Assembly: GCA_021292165.1 (NCBI GenBank)
Contig: CM037880.1
Span: forward strand, 23,710,051-23,774,050
Origin: Shinisaurus crocodilurus
Lineage: Eukaryota > Chordata > Lepidosauria > Squamata > Shinisauridae
DNA: 64,000 bases
Reading direction: 5' to 3'
Shown: in pieces, positions 54,501 to 64,000 of the stretch
Position numbering within the stretch: position 1 is the first letter of the stretch
Layout of the letters: every line of letters starts with the position of its first letter
Position numbers and translations under genes: made by a program
The notes under the pieces: generated by a model
Told to the model about the DNA's origin: nothing
Database searches by the model: none
The model's input: the letters and a program-made list of their open reading frames with translations, nothing else

Positions 54501-55015
54501 TATGAGATTCAATTGAAATAAATTGAAGATGGGGGAGACCTGGCTTGGCAGCAGTACATGTGAAAAGGACCCAGGTGTCTTAGTGGATCACAAGCTGAAT
54601 ATGAGCCAACAGTGCAATATGGCAGCTAAGAAAGCTAATGCAATCTTGGGCTGCATTAATAGAAGCATAGTGTGTGTGCTGATCACAGGAAGTAATAGTT
54701 CCGCTCTATTCTGCATTAGTCAGGCCTCATTTGGAGTACTGTGTCCAGTTCTAGGAAGGAATCCCATTTCAAGAAGGACATTGACAAGTTGGAGCATGTG
54801 CAGAGAAAAGCAAGCAGGATTGTGAGGAGGTCTGGAAACCAAGTTCTTTGAAGAACTGTTAAAAGAGCTTGGTATGTTTAGCCTGGAGAAGAGAAGATTA
54901 AGAGGAGACATGAAAATGGTTTTCAAATACCTGAAAGGCTGTCATGCAGAAATTGGAACAGACTAGTTCTCTGTTGCTCCAGAGGGCAGGACTAGAACTA
55001 ACGGGTCAGTCTGTC
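54501..55015 (+). mobile_element. CR1-type LINE, C-terminal part
   Basis: The sequence reads MGETWLGSSTCEKDPGVLVD, HKLNMSQQCNMAAKKANAIL and GCINRSI, then across frameshifts [27 protein letters not shown] sequence and [20 protein letters not shown]. This continues the RT remnant at 52665-53098 and is the classic CR1 ORF2 end. It stops being recognisable after CTAACGGGTCAGTCTG. Confidence 0.88.
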
Positions 55016-56440
55016 CAGGATCAGTCCCACACACATGACTTGAGTAACATGTTATGCAATTATTAAGCACCAACAAAGTGTTTGGGTCCTCTGAGATAGG
55101 TTGTGGAGGGAGGGAGGGAGTTGCATCCACTCAACAGACCTCTACATTACAAATAGTAGTCACAATGTGCCCATTTAGGCAGCCCTGATTTAAATGCCTA
55201 AATATGGCAGTCCCTTCTGATCAGGTGAACCAATCAGCCTCTTGGCCTGCTTTGGGGGGCCCACCCCTGATATAAGCACTATTCATAAGACCCAATCAAA
55301 GCATAGGGGTGGGGTGAGCAGGCAGAAATTGCACTTCCTCTTCCATGTGTTGATTCCACACCTATTTGTCCTGTGAATACAGCTGCTATGTGGGAAAGGG
55401 GTGTAACTCATCTATGGAATGTTTATTGCCCAACCATAATAGTGTAGAGATTTAGAGAAAAGACAGAATTCCCCCAAAACAACAAATCCACTTCTATAAA
55501 TAAATGTAAAGCAACCCATACATTTGCTACTATTTTTTGGCAATGTTTGGAATACATTTTTTTTTCCCTGAAAGAGAAGTTGATTTTGGCTGACAACACT
55601 CTCATTTTGGGGTCACTAGGGCAATAGGTTAATATCATGGTTAAAGAACCTTCACTCAGGAGCTGAGCTGCACTGTACTAGAATGTAGTCACTGACAATA
55701 ACAATAGTAAGATGGAATTGTATGATAATTCTTTTTGCCACAGGGAAGAGATTAATAAATTCCCTTGCATCTTTTACATACAGAACGTGTGCCATGCTTT
55801 ACAGGCTCAATTCAGATTTAAGAACATCGTTGGTGCTATATGATACTACTGGTAGTGACTTTTCTTTTACACATTAATGAAGACAAAACTAAATAACACT
55901 TTCATAAGATACATTCTCTCTCTAGGTATTATCGACTATATTCTGCATATTGCTATTATAGCAAAAGAAGTAACTTAACAAGTATTCCTACATCTACAGC
56001 ATATTTTATGGATGTCTGGTTTTACACTTCCTTTTGATTTCAAAGAATAGTTTCAATCTGAATATTTAAGGGATGGAAGCCTAGCTAATTATAGTCACTT
56101 AACAAATAATAAATATTCTAAAAATATTACCGCAAAGAAATGAAGAGTTCATCTTGCGCTGGCCTAGTGAAAGTGTATATCAGTAATATTGTTCATAATT
56201 TAGTAAACAACACTTCTATCACTGATATTCCTTTCATCCTCTATACATAAGTTATCTATACCATAAGTGCTGCCAGTAAGTTTACTCATCTTTCAAATCA
56301 TGTAAAATTTTGGGGAGTAGAATGAATATGTATATATATTGAAGATTTATTTTTGTTTGTGCAATATTTCTGTTTTTAAGGACTCCAAAGCTTAAGAAAT
56401 AGGCTTTACTTTTATTTCTGGGACCTTAAGATGCCGCCGC
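55016..56440. other. Mostly AT-rich single-copy DNA
   Basis: A short GGGA repeat lies near 55108-55122. I see no gene. Confidence 0.45.
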
Positions 56441-56441
<1 letters not shown>

Positions 56442-56511
<70 letters not shown>

Positions 56512-56512
56512 T
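56442..56512 (+). repeat. Compound (TAC)n(TAT)n microsatellite
   Basis: About ten TAC units pass directly into about thirteen TAT units. Confidence 0.95.
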
Positions 56513-56795
56513 TCATTTCTATCCATCCAATAGCTGAAGCTCTCTGGGCGGTTCACAACAATTCACAAAAACATGGACCACAAGTACAATAAATTACAGC
56601 ATAATTTTTTCCAATATACAACATTTTAAAACAATTTAGCAGCTAAAACAACTTCAGTACAAACTAGATCTGTTAAAAACAGTAGACATAAATGCCCCTT
56701 CATGCCATTAAACACGCTTAAATGCCTCTAAATACCTGGGAGAAGAGGGCAGTATTAACCTGGCACTGAAGACAGGGCACTCAGGAGCAATCGAC
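56513..56795 (-). mobile_element. L2-type LINE 3' UTR fragment
   Basis: Plus-strand GAAGCTCTCTGGGCGGTTCA and CAACAATTCACAAAAACATG, then TAAATACCTGGGAGAAGAGG and CAGTATTAACCTGGCACTGA, fit the antisense 3' end of a lizard L2-like LINE. The microsatellite before it probably grew from the LINE 3' terminus. Confidence 0.6.
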
Positions 56796-57581
56796 TCAAC
56801 TGCCCAGGTCATTTCTGTGTTCTACAGTGATAGAGAAACCCCAGACTCCAATCTGGATACAAGGTTGTTTATTCAGATACAGTGCACACCAGAGAACCAG
56901 TTCAGATGGAAATCCAAAACCAGCTCTGCCCAGGAGTTTTCTAACACTTGTTTTTATAGTATGCAAAGCAGTTACAGGTTAGCGCATGTGTATTTGAACC
57001 TCAACAGTCGGACCTCCGCAAAGCCCTCCCCAAGCAACATCCTTTTTCACCATTTTGAGGATTGCCATAGCATGCTTTAACTTACACTAAGTTGCTTACT
57101 TTTACGTATCTCAATGCTAGTTTCTTAACTCTAACCACAGGAGGAAGCTGGCTGCAAGTAGATAAGAGGAAGATGGCTTAACCACACTGCTGTGGGGTAG
57201 ATATTACCAAGAAAGCTAGCCACAGATACAAGGTCAGATTGTCTTGTGGATATTTTTACTTTATCAACAGAATGCAGGATTTCTAAAGGTGTGCCAGCCA
57301 TATCAGCTGGAAAATCCCCTAGAGCCCTCTAGAAACCATCTGGATCCATCAGCCTCTGGGGTAGACCATCTTAATAGGTCCCCCACCCTTGAAGAGGGAA
57401 AAAGTTGCCATCAATATAAACCTCAACAGGCGATGATCTGACCATGACAACTTCCCCCAAAACCAAGAGCCTGGGGGACCTCAGCATCACATCCAAGACC
57501 ACCTGTCAGCTCAGGGAGATTGCTGGGTAGCAAGGTGGGTGTCCTGCTGGCCCAACACAAGATGCAAACACAGACAGGGAG

Positions 57582-57583
<2 letters not shown>

Positions 57584-57627
<44 letters not shown>
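57584..57627 (+). repeat. (GA)n microsatellite
   Basis: About 21 AG units inside the L2 endonuclease region. A frame through it gives an RE-repeat peptide that is not a gene. Confidence 0.97.
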
Positions 57628-57631
<4 letters not shown>

Positions 57632-57711
57632 TGATAGACCACAGCAACCCTCCACCTACCCAGCCTTCAAGTCTGCCCATACTTGGGGTACAGAACCAAG
57701 CACCCTCGTGG

Positions 57712-57927
57712 GCACAACTAGGGGTGTTCATGTACCTGGGGGGGGCCCACCCCACTCTGCCCTACTCCCTCACCTCACCTCTCCATGGCAGCCCCCCCCC
57801 ACCGCTCGATCCCCAGCAGCGCGGAGCGATTCTCCGCACCGCTCGAGCTGCCCACGCCGGCTGCGCCGGTCCCATCGCGTCACTTCCGGCTGGCCGGAAG
57901 GTGAGCGATTACATCCCTAGCACAACT
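57712..57927. mobile_element. GC-rich hAT-like foldback element B with perfect 8-bp duplication
   Basis: The element spans 57720-57919 with GCACAACT at 57712-57719 and 57920-57927. The ends AGGGGTGTTCATGTACCTGG and GTGAGCGATTACATCCCTA pair imperfectly. The motif GGTCCCATCGCGTCACTTCC at 57868-57887 is the inverse of CCGGAAGTGACGCGATGGGA. This is the cleanest copy for assigning the family to hAT. Confidence 0.9.
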
Positions 57928-58600
57928 GGAAGAGACTAACTCCTCCCTGTTCACCCACCCAGGTCTTGGTTAGGCATGCCAGATTGGCCGCCTCATCCAC
58001 TATTAAATCATGAATAAAGAAGATCTTATTCTGCACCAATCTAGCATTTAAAAGCAGCATCCAGAGACCCGAGGGCAGGTTGATAGGGCAACCACCAAGT
58101 CTGTGGGTGTGAGGAGGACCAGAACACAGCACAGCCATTAACTGTCTGGGCCAGGTTCCCCTTACCTGGCTACCCCTCCTATCAATGCCATATCTCCCTC
58201 TACCTGTCACTACACTGACTGGGTCCCCCCACCGGTCCTCCTACTTAGCCCCATATCCTCCCTCCCAGACACATACTCAAACCCTAAGAAAGGAAACCAA
58301 TCCCCCACCAAGGAGTCTAATTAGCCAAGATGTTGGAGGGGGGCATGCCCCTGCATCCCCCCTGAAGTGGCTGCCCCCAGGCATCATCATCGCCTTCAGG
58401 GTCATTGCCACTGGGGCATCACTACCCTATGTCTGGCCCAGCAGATTCTGCCCTGCTTTTGCCCCTGCCTGCACACAGCATGCAACAAACGGGGTGAGAG
58501 GCTAGCATATAGAAAGGAACCAGCTCACCTTCCCTGGAGAGTTTGCATATCTGTGGCTTCAGGTCTTGCTTAGCCTCACTTCTGGCTGGGCAGATAAAGG

Positions 58601-60160
58601 CCTTCCCCCAGAGTCACGTCCATCTGGCTTGCTCATATTAGAAGGGCAACATGTGCAAATCTAGGACAACATTCTCCATTGCAAGTTGCTTGCTTACATG
58701 TCTGAAGAATCTTTTTACTGGATATGAGAATTAATATGGAGGTAGGGCTTCTTTTCGAGAATCTTCCAGCCTCCACCCACCCACCTACCCCCAATACAAA
58801 AGACCCTGGCAAATTCAAACTTCATTACACAATACTTCAAGATCAAGATTTTGGCTCAGCTCTGGTATTAGCAGAGCCATTGGGTTGGATTTTAATTTAT
58901 TCGTGATTCACTCCATGACTGACTAGTTTGACTGAGGCACCATGAAGTACTGAACACAGCACTCCTGTTGTAGCTTTACCAGTGCTAAACAGAGTGTTAC
59001 TATTACTTTCCTGGTCTTGGAAATGATGGGTTGGATCCAGACTTAGACATATTTAGAGTATACTTATTAAAATCAATTAGGCTTCAGTTAGTCATGGCTA
59101 ACCTGTGACCCACTGATTTCAACGGGTTTACTCTAATTATGCCTAGGTCTGTATCCAAATCCATTGTCATTCTTATAGTTCTCTGTATTTCATGTGACTC
59201 AGTCTTTTCCCTACCCCTATGGTCATGCTGCAATAGTTTCTGCCTAAACTAAAGCAAACTACCCTGGTTGCCTGGAAGCAAATGATCAAATTTTTTTGAG
59301 CCAGCTATATCAAATCCCCCACTTACATTGGTGTTTTTTTTTAAAAAAAAGATTATTATTTTCTCATTTGCACATTGTATTCAGGCTTTAAAAACCTGAG
59401 ATTTATTTTTCTTTTGACAGAATTTGATCCAAAGGGAGGGGAGCAAGTAATTGAATGTTTACATGATCCTTGAAGAGCTAGCCAAGATGGCAGCCTCAAG
59501 AACAATGTGCAAGTGGCAGGGATTCTACAGCTCTCTCCGGGATACACAAACAACAGTTAATAATTAGAACTGGAAAGGAATCTTGGAATGTTAGGCAGCA
59601 TATGACTCTCTAGTTTGAGACATGAAAAGAAGGCAGCATTATATTTATAAATCTTTAGATGATTAAAAAAAAACAAAAAACAGCAATGTAAAGCCAAGAG
59701 AGCAGTTGAAATATAAAAGCCATCATCACAGGGTACATTCAGAGAAACACTGGAGGGTTTTTCGCCCACAGCAAATAAGATGTTCACTGGCAAAGGATAT
59801 GTAGCCTTTGTCAAGGCTGTCCAGATGGCCCCTGTGAATAAAACAGAACACACAGCAGTGATATACTTGTTGGACAGATAACTTACAAATTTGGAATGAG
59901 TATCTTGAAGAGAACCTTCATTAAGCTAATAATGTGTCTGGTTACATTGTAAATAGAAGCCAAGGGGCTGGTAACATTTTCACAAAAGGAGTCAGTTTTA
60001 GCTGCTATGGCAACCTGGACGATCCTGATGAAATCAGTTCTTAATTATCCAGACATCATGAATCCATGGATGCAAATTACTTGTCAGGGGGGAAAAAATA
60101 TATGTTTAGAAAATTACATGTAAAGAAGCATATCACTGCTCTAGTCCTATTTGTTTGTTT
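58601..60160. other. Unannotated, mostly single-copy
   Basis: The 59.03-59.17 kb segment may be a decayed relative of the 1238-1321 palindrome. A segment near 59.98-60.07 kb looks unlike repeats and is a weak candidate conserved stretch. No gene is seen. Confidence 0.4.
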
Positions 60161-60164
60161 CATT

Positions 60165-60645
60165 ACAAGTTGTTTTTTTTTATACTGTCCTTCAATCATA
60201 TTCGCAGGATGGCCTACAAAAGAATAAAACAATTTAAGTATAAATACCAAAAAAAACCCAAAAACTAAAAGCCACAAGATCAGCAGAGGGGAGCAGGCTG
60301 TTGGCATGCATGAATACACAACCCTGGGCACTACCTCAGCCCTTGGGCAAGTACAACACTCATAGCTCTGGAAACACCCCCCCCCCACTCCAGAGCTAGA
60401 GGAAGAGAGGTTGATAGCAAACTATCATTCAGTCTCAAACAGTGAGCAACTTGCCCGCTTGGACAGGAGGTGCGGCAAAGGGGCACATGCAGGCACCCAT
60501 TATAAATGTGAAATTGATAAGGACTGGAAACATACTGCTTCATCTATCCCTACCTTCAAACCCTGGTCCTAAGCCACCAAGGGGTTTAAAGGTCAAAACC
60601 AACATCTTAAATTGGTCCTGGAAGTGAACTGGGAGCCATTGCCGT
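60165..60645 (-). mobile_element. L2-type LINE 3' end fragment
   Basis: Plus-strand TTTATACTGTCCTTCAATCA, then GGATGGCCTACAAAAGAATA, and at the far side GGTTTAAAGGTCAAAACCAA, CATCTTAAATTGGTCCTGGA and GAACTGGGAGCCATTGC correspond to the antisense 3' UTR and C-terminus seen at 19305-19760. The coding boxes are lost. Confidence 0.6.
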
Positions 60646-60792
60646 TGCTATTGCAGAGGCTTTCCTTGTTATCCTCCCCCCCCCCCCCATTCCTCACTTC
60701 CACTCTGAAATAAGAATTGAAGCTTTTTTCCATATTAAAAAAATAGAAGAACAAGATAGAAGATTATATAAAAGATAGAGGAGACAGATATT

Positions 60793-60794
<2 letters not shown>

Positions 60795-60832
<38 letters not shown>
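60795..60832 (+). repeat. (CT)n microsatellite
   Basis: About 19 CT units. Confidence 0.97.
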
Positions 60833-60835
<3 letters not shown>

Positions 60836-60839
60836 AAAA

Positions 60840-61240
60840 CACTGCAGCTTATGGTCATGCAATGAACTTGATGTTTTACTAAGTTCAGAACAAGCAAATG
60901 CAATCTTCGAGGAACAAGATTTACTCATAGAAGTCATTGTTATAAGACTTGGGGAAAGACACTAAGTTAGATGACTTATCAAAAGGATATTATGTGTATA
61001 TATTAATTCCCAGCTCATTTTTGTAGCTCAAAAAACTAACCATATTAATATCTGAATACTGTACATTCCACCTAGCATAACACATAGCAGAAGTGATTGT
61101 TGCTGTTGTTGCTAAAAAAAATATTTGTGCTCCATCTTTCCTAATTTTCTCAGCATAAAGTACATCATTTTTTCAAAAAGCACTGACAAAACAGCAGCAG
61201 CATACAATCCAACTCCTTATGCTCAGATTACTCTGTCTTT
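60840..61240. other. Unannotated stretch
   Basis: I recognise no gene or repeat. Confidence 0.4.
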
Positions 61241-61244
61241 GGCT

Positions 61245-63390
61245 ACCTGCCACTAGCCAAAGGCCTTAGTTAAAAAGAGAAGCCTTACACACAGTTCCTA
61301 GACCAAAGGAGAGAGGTACATAGACCACAAGTGTAAGAGGGGCTGTTCCACAGAACTGGGGCAGTGGGGCAGCCACCAGAAAGGCTCTATTCCAGGCCTC
61401 AAACAACCTCAACTCCCAAATAGAGGCAACCTGGAGCACAGTGATGAGGTAGGTTCCTAAAGGAAGATAAAGACTTTAAAATTCAATAGCACCTTGAAAT
61501 GGTCATGAAAGCTCATTGGCAGCCAATGCAGTAGCCAGTAGGTGTGAAATTGATTTTGTATGCTCCAGCCTGCCTACAACAGCCAACAATCAGCCTACGG
61601 CATTCTGCACCAGTTACAATTTCCAGACAGTCCTCCACACATAGAGAGCTTTACAGTAATCAGTCCTTAAGGTTACAAAGGTATCATTAACTGTTGCAAA
61701 GTCCTTACTTTCTGGGAAGGGGTGCAGCCAGGTTTCAGATGTAACTGATGGAAAGAACTCTTAGTTACTGCTGCCACCTGCTAGTCCAGTAGAAATAGTG
61801 GATCCAGGTGCACACCCAAACTATTCCAATGGTGCTACATGCATACCTGCAATAACAGGTAAATCCCTTGCTCCCAAGAACCCAGGCTTTCCAACAGCAT
61901 CACTTCCATCTTGTATGAACTGGGCCCCATTTTGTTAGCTCTCATCAATAGGACCACATGCTCCGGACACTGTTAGTCATGTTGCTTAGATAACAACATA
62001 AATAGCTGGACATCTTCAGCATATCCATTCATTCATCTATTGAGAATATTATTTTTAGATAACCATTCAATAACAAGTTCTCATAGCAGCTTACAAAGTA
62101 AAATTTGGTAATGATCAAAACATCCTAAAACGTATTTTATTCTAAAGTTTTCACTTTAGAAGTTTATTTATGCTCTCTTCCTTGAACAAGACATTCCTTG
62201 AGTCTTGTAGGCATCATTGTGCAGATTGTATTAGCTGCTTCTGGCTCTCTGAACTCTCTGTGGAGGAAGCTGCTGGAGATACTGGAGGAACAGAGATGCT
62301 AAAAAGTGCTCTCCCACCCTTCTTGTTGCTGTTATTGCCTCACCAAGTCCACAGTGATCACAGGGGGATAGCCTCCTTGCACTGGAAGCATGTTACTGAG
62401 CACCAGGCCCGGGTAACACAAGTTGTTAATGCCCCAAGAAGCCAGGACTTGGCAGATAGTATCCATATTCATGATGCCCTGCACTGAAAACTCCAGACAA
62501 TCTCTCCTAACAGCTTAATATAAATTTGGTGATAAAACAGAACTCTGTGAAACACCACATTTTCCTGGCAGCAGAACGAACATCCCTAAATATCCACCTT
62601 TTGGAATCATCCTGCAAGGAAAGGAAGAAAATCAACCCAACATGTTTAAACCACCCAAATTTATAAATGGTACCACAAAATAATAGAATCTACAAAGGCA
62701 CTGAGAGATCTAGAAGCAACAACAAAGAGACACTGTCGTGTTCAGCAGCAGATCCTCCATCAGGAACACTCATGTGACTTAGTCCCATATCTGTGTCTGA
62801 AACCAGAGTGAAGAGGGTCAAGGAAGAATGTGTCATCTAGGAAAGCTTGAAGCTGCTCCACTAGCACCCATTCAATAACCTTTCCTAAAAAGAAGCAAGA
62901 TTTGACACAGGCTTGTAACTGCTGAGATCATCTCTACAAAATGATATCTCTCTTTTTAAAGGAGTGGTCCAATCACTGCCTCTTAAAGGGAATGGCAATG
63001 CCCCTCCACCCAGAAGATTGTTAATGATATGTACCAGATCAGTCCAACCTATCTGGCCTTAACCAGTCCTGATAGGTACAGCTCCCAACAACCTGTCAAC
63101 ATCCCCAAGAGCCTCCCTGCAGTGACCCAAGGAAGAGAGACAAGCAGCAGTCTCTGATACTTCCAGCGTAGACTCAGTACTAAAAACAAGAATCCAAGTT
63201 GGAGAAGATCTGAAAGACTTTATCAGCAAAGAACCTAGCAAAATTGTAACACTGGACTGCTGATATCTCCAGTTCTACTGACTCCCCCTTGCAAACAGTA
63301 GCCCCAATGCCACCTGGTTGTGATTTTGCTGATGCAGTGGTGGCAGAAAAGAGAGATCTTCTTGCTGCCAACATTGCTACCTCATAGACC
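61245..63390 (-). mobile_element. L2-type LINE, long decayed copy
   Basis: The minus-strand frame at 63.37-63.19 kb reads MLAARRSLFSATTASAKSQP and then CYNFARFFADKVFQIFSNLD, matching the L2 linker between endonuclease and RT (AARRxxFSATIASA...FAxFFADKVxxIR). The order then follows L2 to its 3' side: antisense RT words through 62.9-62.5 kb, the GGCCCCATTTTGTTAGCTCT region near 61.9 kb, and CAATGCAGTAGCCAGTAGGT / TTACAGTAATCAGTCCTTAA near 61.5-61.66 kb. Stops occur in every frame. It is the longest LINE relic in the window, at about 2.1 kb. Confidence 0.75.
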
Positions 63391-64000
63391 TGAAATTAGC
63401 ACTACAGTGTGTTTAGTTACATTGCCCACATTTTCTACATTTGTGCTTCAGTTCTCTCCCTAGTTGTTTCCTACTCTTCTTTTATGCCATATATCAAGGA
63501 ACCTGGGCTGTCTGAGACATGGGAAGAAGACACTGGGGCCCAATCTTGTCTATACCACAGTCAGCTTTCATTCCATGGCCTTGAAAGAACTGTCCCTGCC
63601 AAGTACTGTTCAGTACCTCAATTTATTCCAGGATACTTTTAGTTCCCATAAGTTCTCTGGAGTGGACCAATTCAATGGCTTTCTTTTTTAAACTGTGGCC
63701 AGTTCTCAGCATTCTATGAAGGGTTTTACCCATTTAGTCTGAAATGTGGAAGTATACCACTGCAAATGTACTCTAGTTAATAAATAACACAAACAAGCAT
63801 TTAGCTGAAAAGCCATTTAACATCAGCTGTAATAAGTGGCAGACAAAATTATGATGGAGAACACCTATTGAAGAAGATGAAATATGACTCAGAGAAAGGG
63901 GAGCTGATCTGTAATGAATACAGTACAACCGCTTGTTTACAATGATTGCTGGGTTCAGGCTGAAGGGGGTGCATCAAAACATACCAAATCATGATTATAG
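63391..64000. other. Unannotated end of window
   Basis: The two overlapping short frames at 63.41-63.69 kb show no recognised domain. Nothing else can be supported. Confidence 0.4.

Larger units (their letters stand above)
57225..58600 (-). mobile_element. L2-type LINE, 5' region with endonuclease remnant
   Basis: The minus-strand frame reads LLNARLVQNKIFFIHDLIVD and EAANLACLTKTWVGEQGGVS at about 58.03-57.93 kb. This matches the start of the AP endonuclease of L2, whose pattern is LNARSVxNK...DLIxxE..D.LxITETWL. The putative catalytic glutamate of that motif reads K here. After a hAT-like insertion (57720-57919) and a GA microsatellite, further endonuclease sequence continues to about 57225. 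The element is inactive. Confidence 0.78.

Noticed and set aside
57520..57939. 139-codon frame with RERERE repeat
   Set aside because: The charged repeat is a translated GA microsatellite, and the rest crosses a transposon boundary.

Overview
This window reads as vertebrate nuclear DNA, and most probably as intergenic or deep intronic DNA of a squamate reptile (lizard or snake). The reasons are its mostly AT-rich sequence with local GC-rich islands, abundant microsatellites, and a mix of decayed L2, CR1 and L1 retrotransposons, tRNA-derived SINEs of the type common in squamates, and very many small non-autonomous DNA transposons. The assignment rests on remembered repeat families and was not checked by search. 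I found no intact host gene, no convincing exon and no structural RNA gene. The open reading frames present are short, mostly inside repeats or in low-complexity DNA, and none is credible as a host protein.

Layout. 0.6-1.4 kb: small inverted-repeat elements, including a Tigger/pogo-like MITE flanked by TA. 2.9-3.8 kb: a possible LTR-like unit on the minus strand. 4.15-4.42 kb: a decayed tandem array of about 32-bp units. 5.45-6.1 kb: the 3' end of an L1. 6.5-7.1 kb: two hairpin MITEs and a 5S-rRNA-derived SINE. 7.5-13.2 kb: hAT-type MITEs, several with 8-bp target duplications, a tRNA-SINE, and a stack of nested elements at 10.3-11.6 kb. 14.65-18.2 kb: L2 pieces cut by GC-rich foldback elements. 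18.5-19.2 kb: a 0.67-kb hAT-like element. 19.3-19.9 kb: an L2 3' end. 21.7-23.5 kb: a three-layer nest (hAT, then CR1-type LINE, then a small hAT). 24.45 kb: a second pogo-like MITE. 25.8-26.65 kb: an unassigned repeat with a CCCGCGGCTTCGC head. 28-44 kb: scattered MITEs, SINEs and LINE ends, including a LINE 3' end inserted in a hAT element with a 15-bp target duplication. 44.8 kb: another 5S-SINE. 50.6 kb: a hAT element with a perfect 8-bp duplication. 52.7-55.0 kb: a CR1 split by an insertion that carries a roughly 400-bp tandem duplication. 57.2-63.4 kb: three L2 fragments. The remaining blocks are AT-rich and apparently single-copy.

There is no gene network to describe. The biology here is layered transposition. 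Four observations stand out. (1) A 5S-rRNA-headed SINE carries a CR1-type tail, in three copies. (2) Two MITE families carry an ACTACAACTCCCAGCATGC-like motif, close to the ZNF143/THAP11 promoter motif, often as inverted pairs. (3) A GC-rich hAT-like foldback family carries paired ETS-CRE-like motifs (CCGGAAGTGACGCG). (4) Many insertions have readable 8-bp target duplications, so the order of events can be reconstructed. None of this is a demonstrated new system; the regulatory-motif cargo of the MITEs is the most testable idea.
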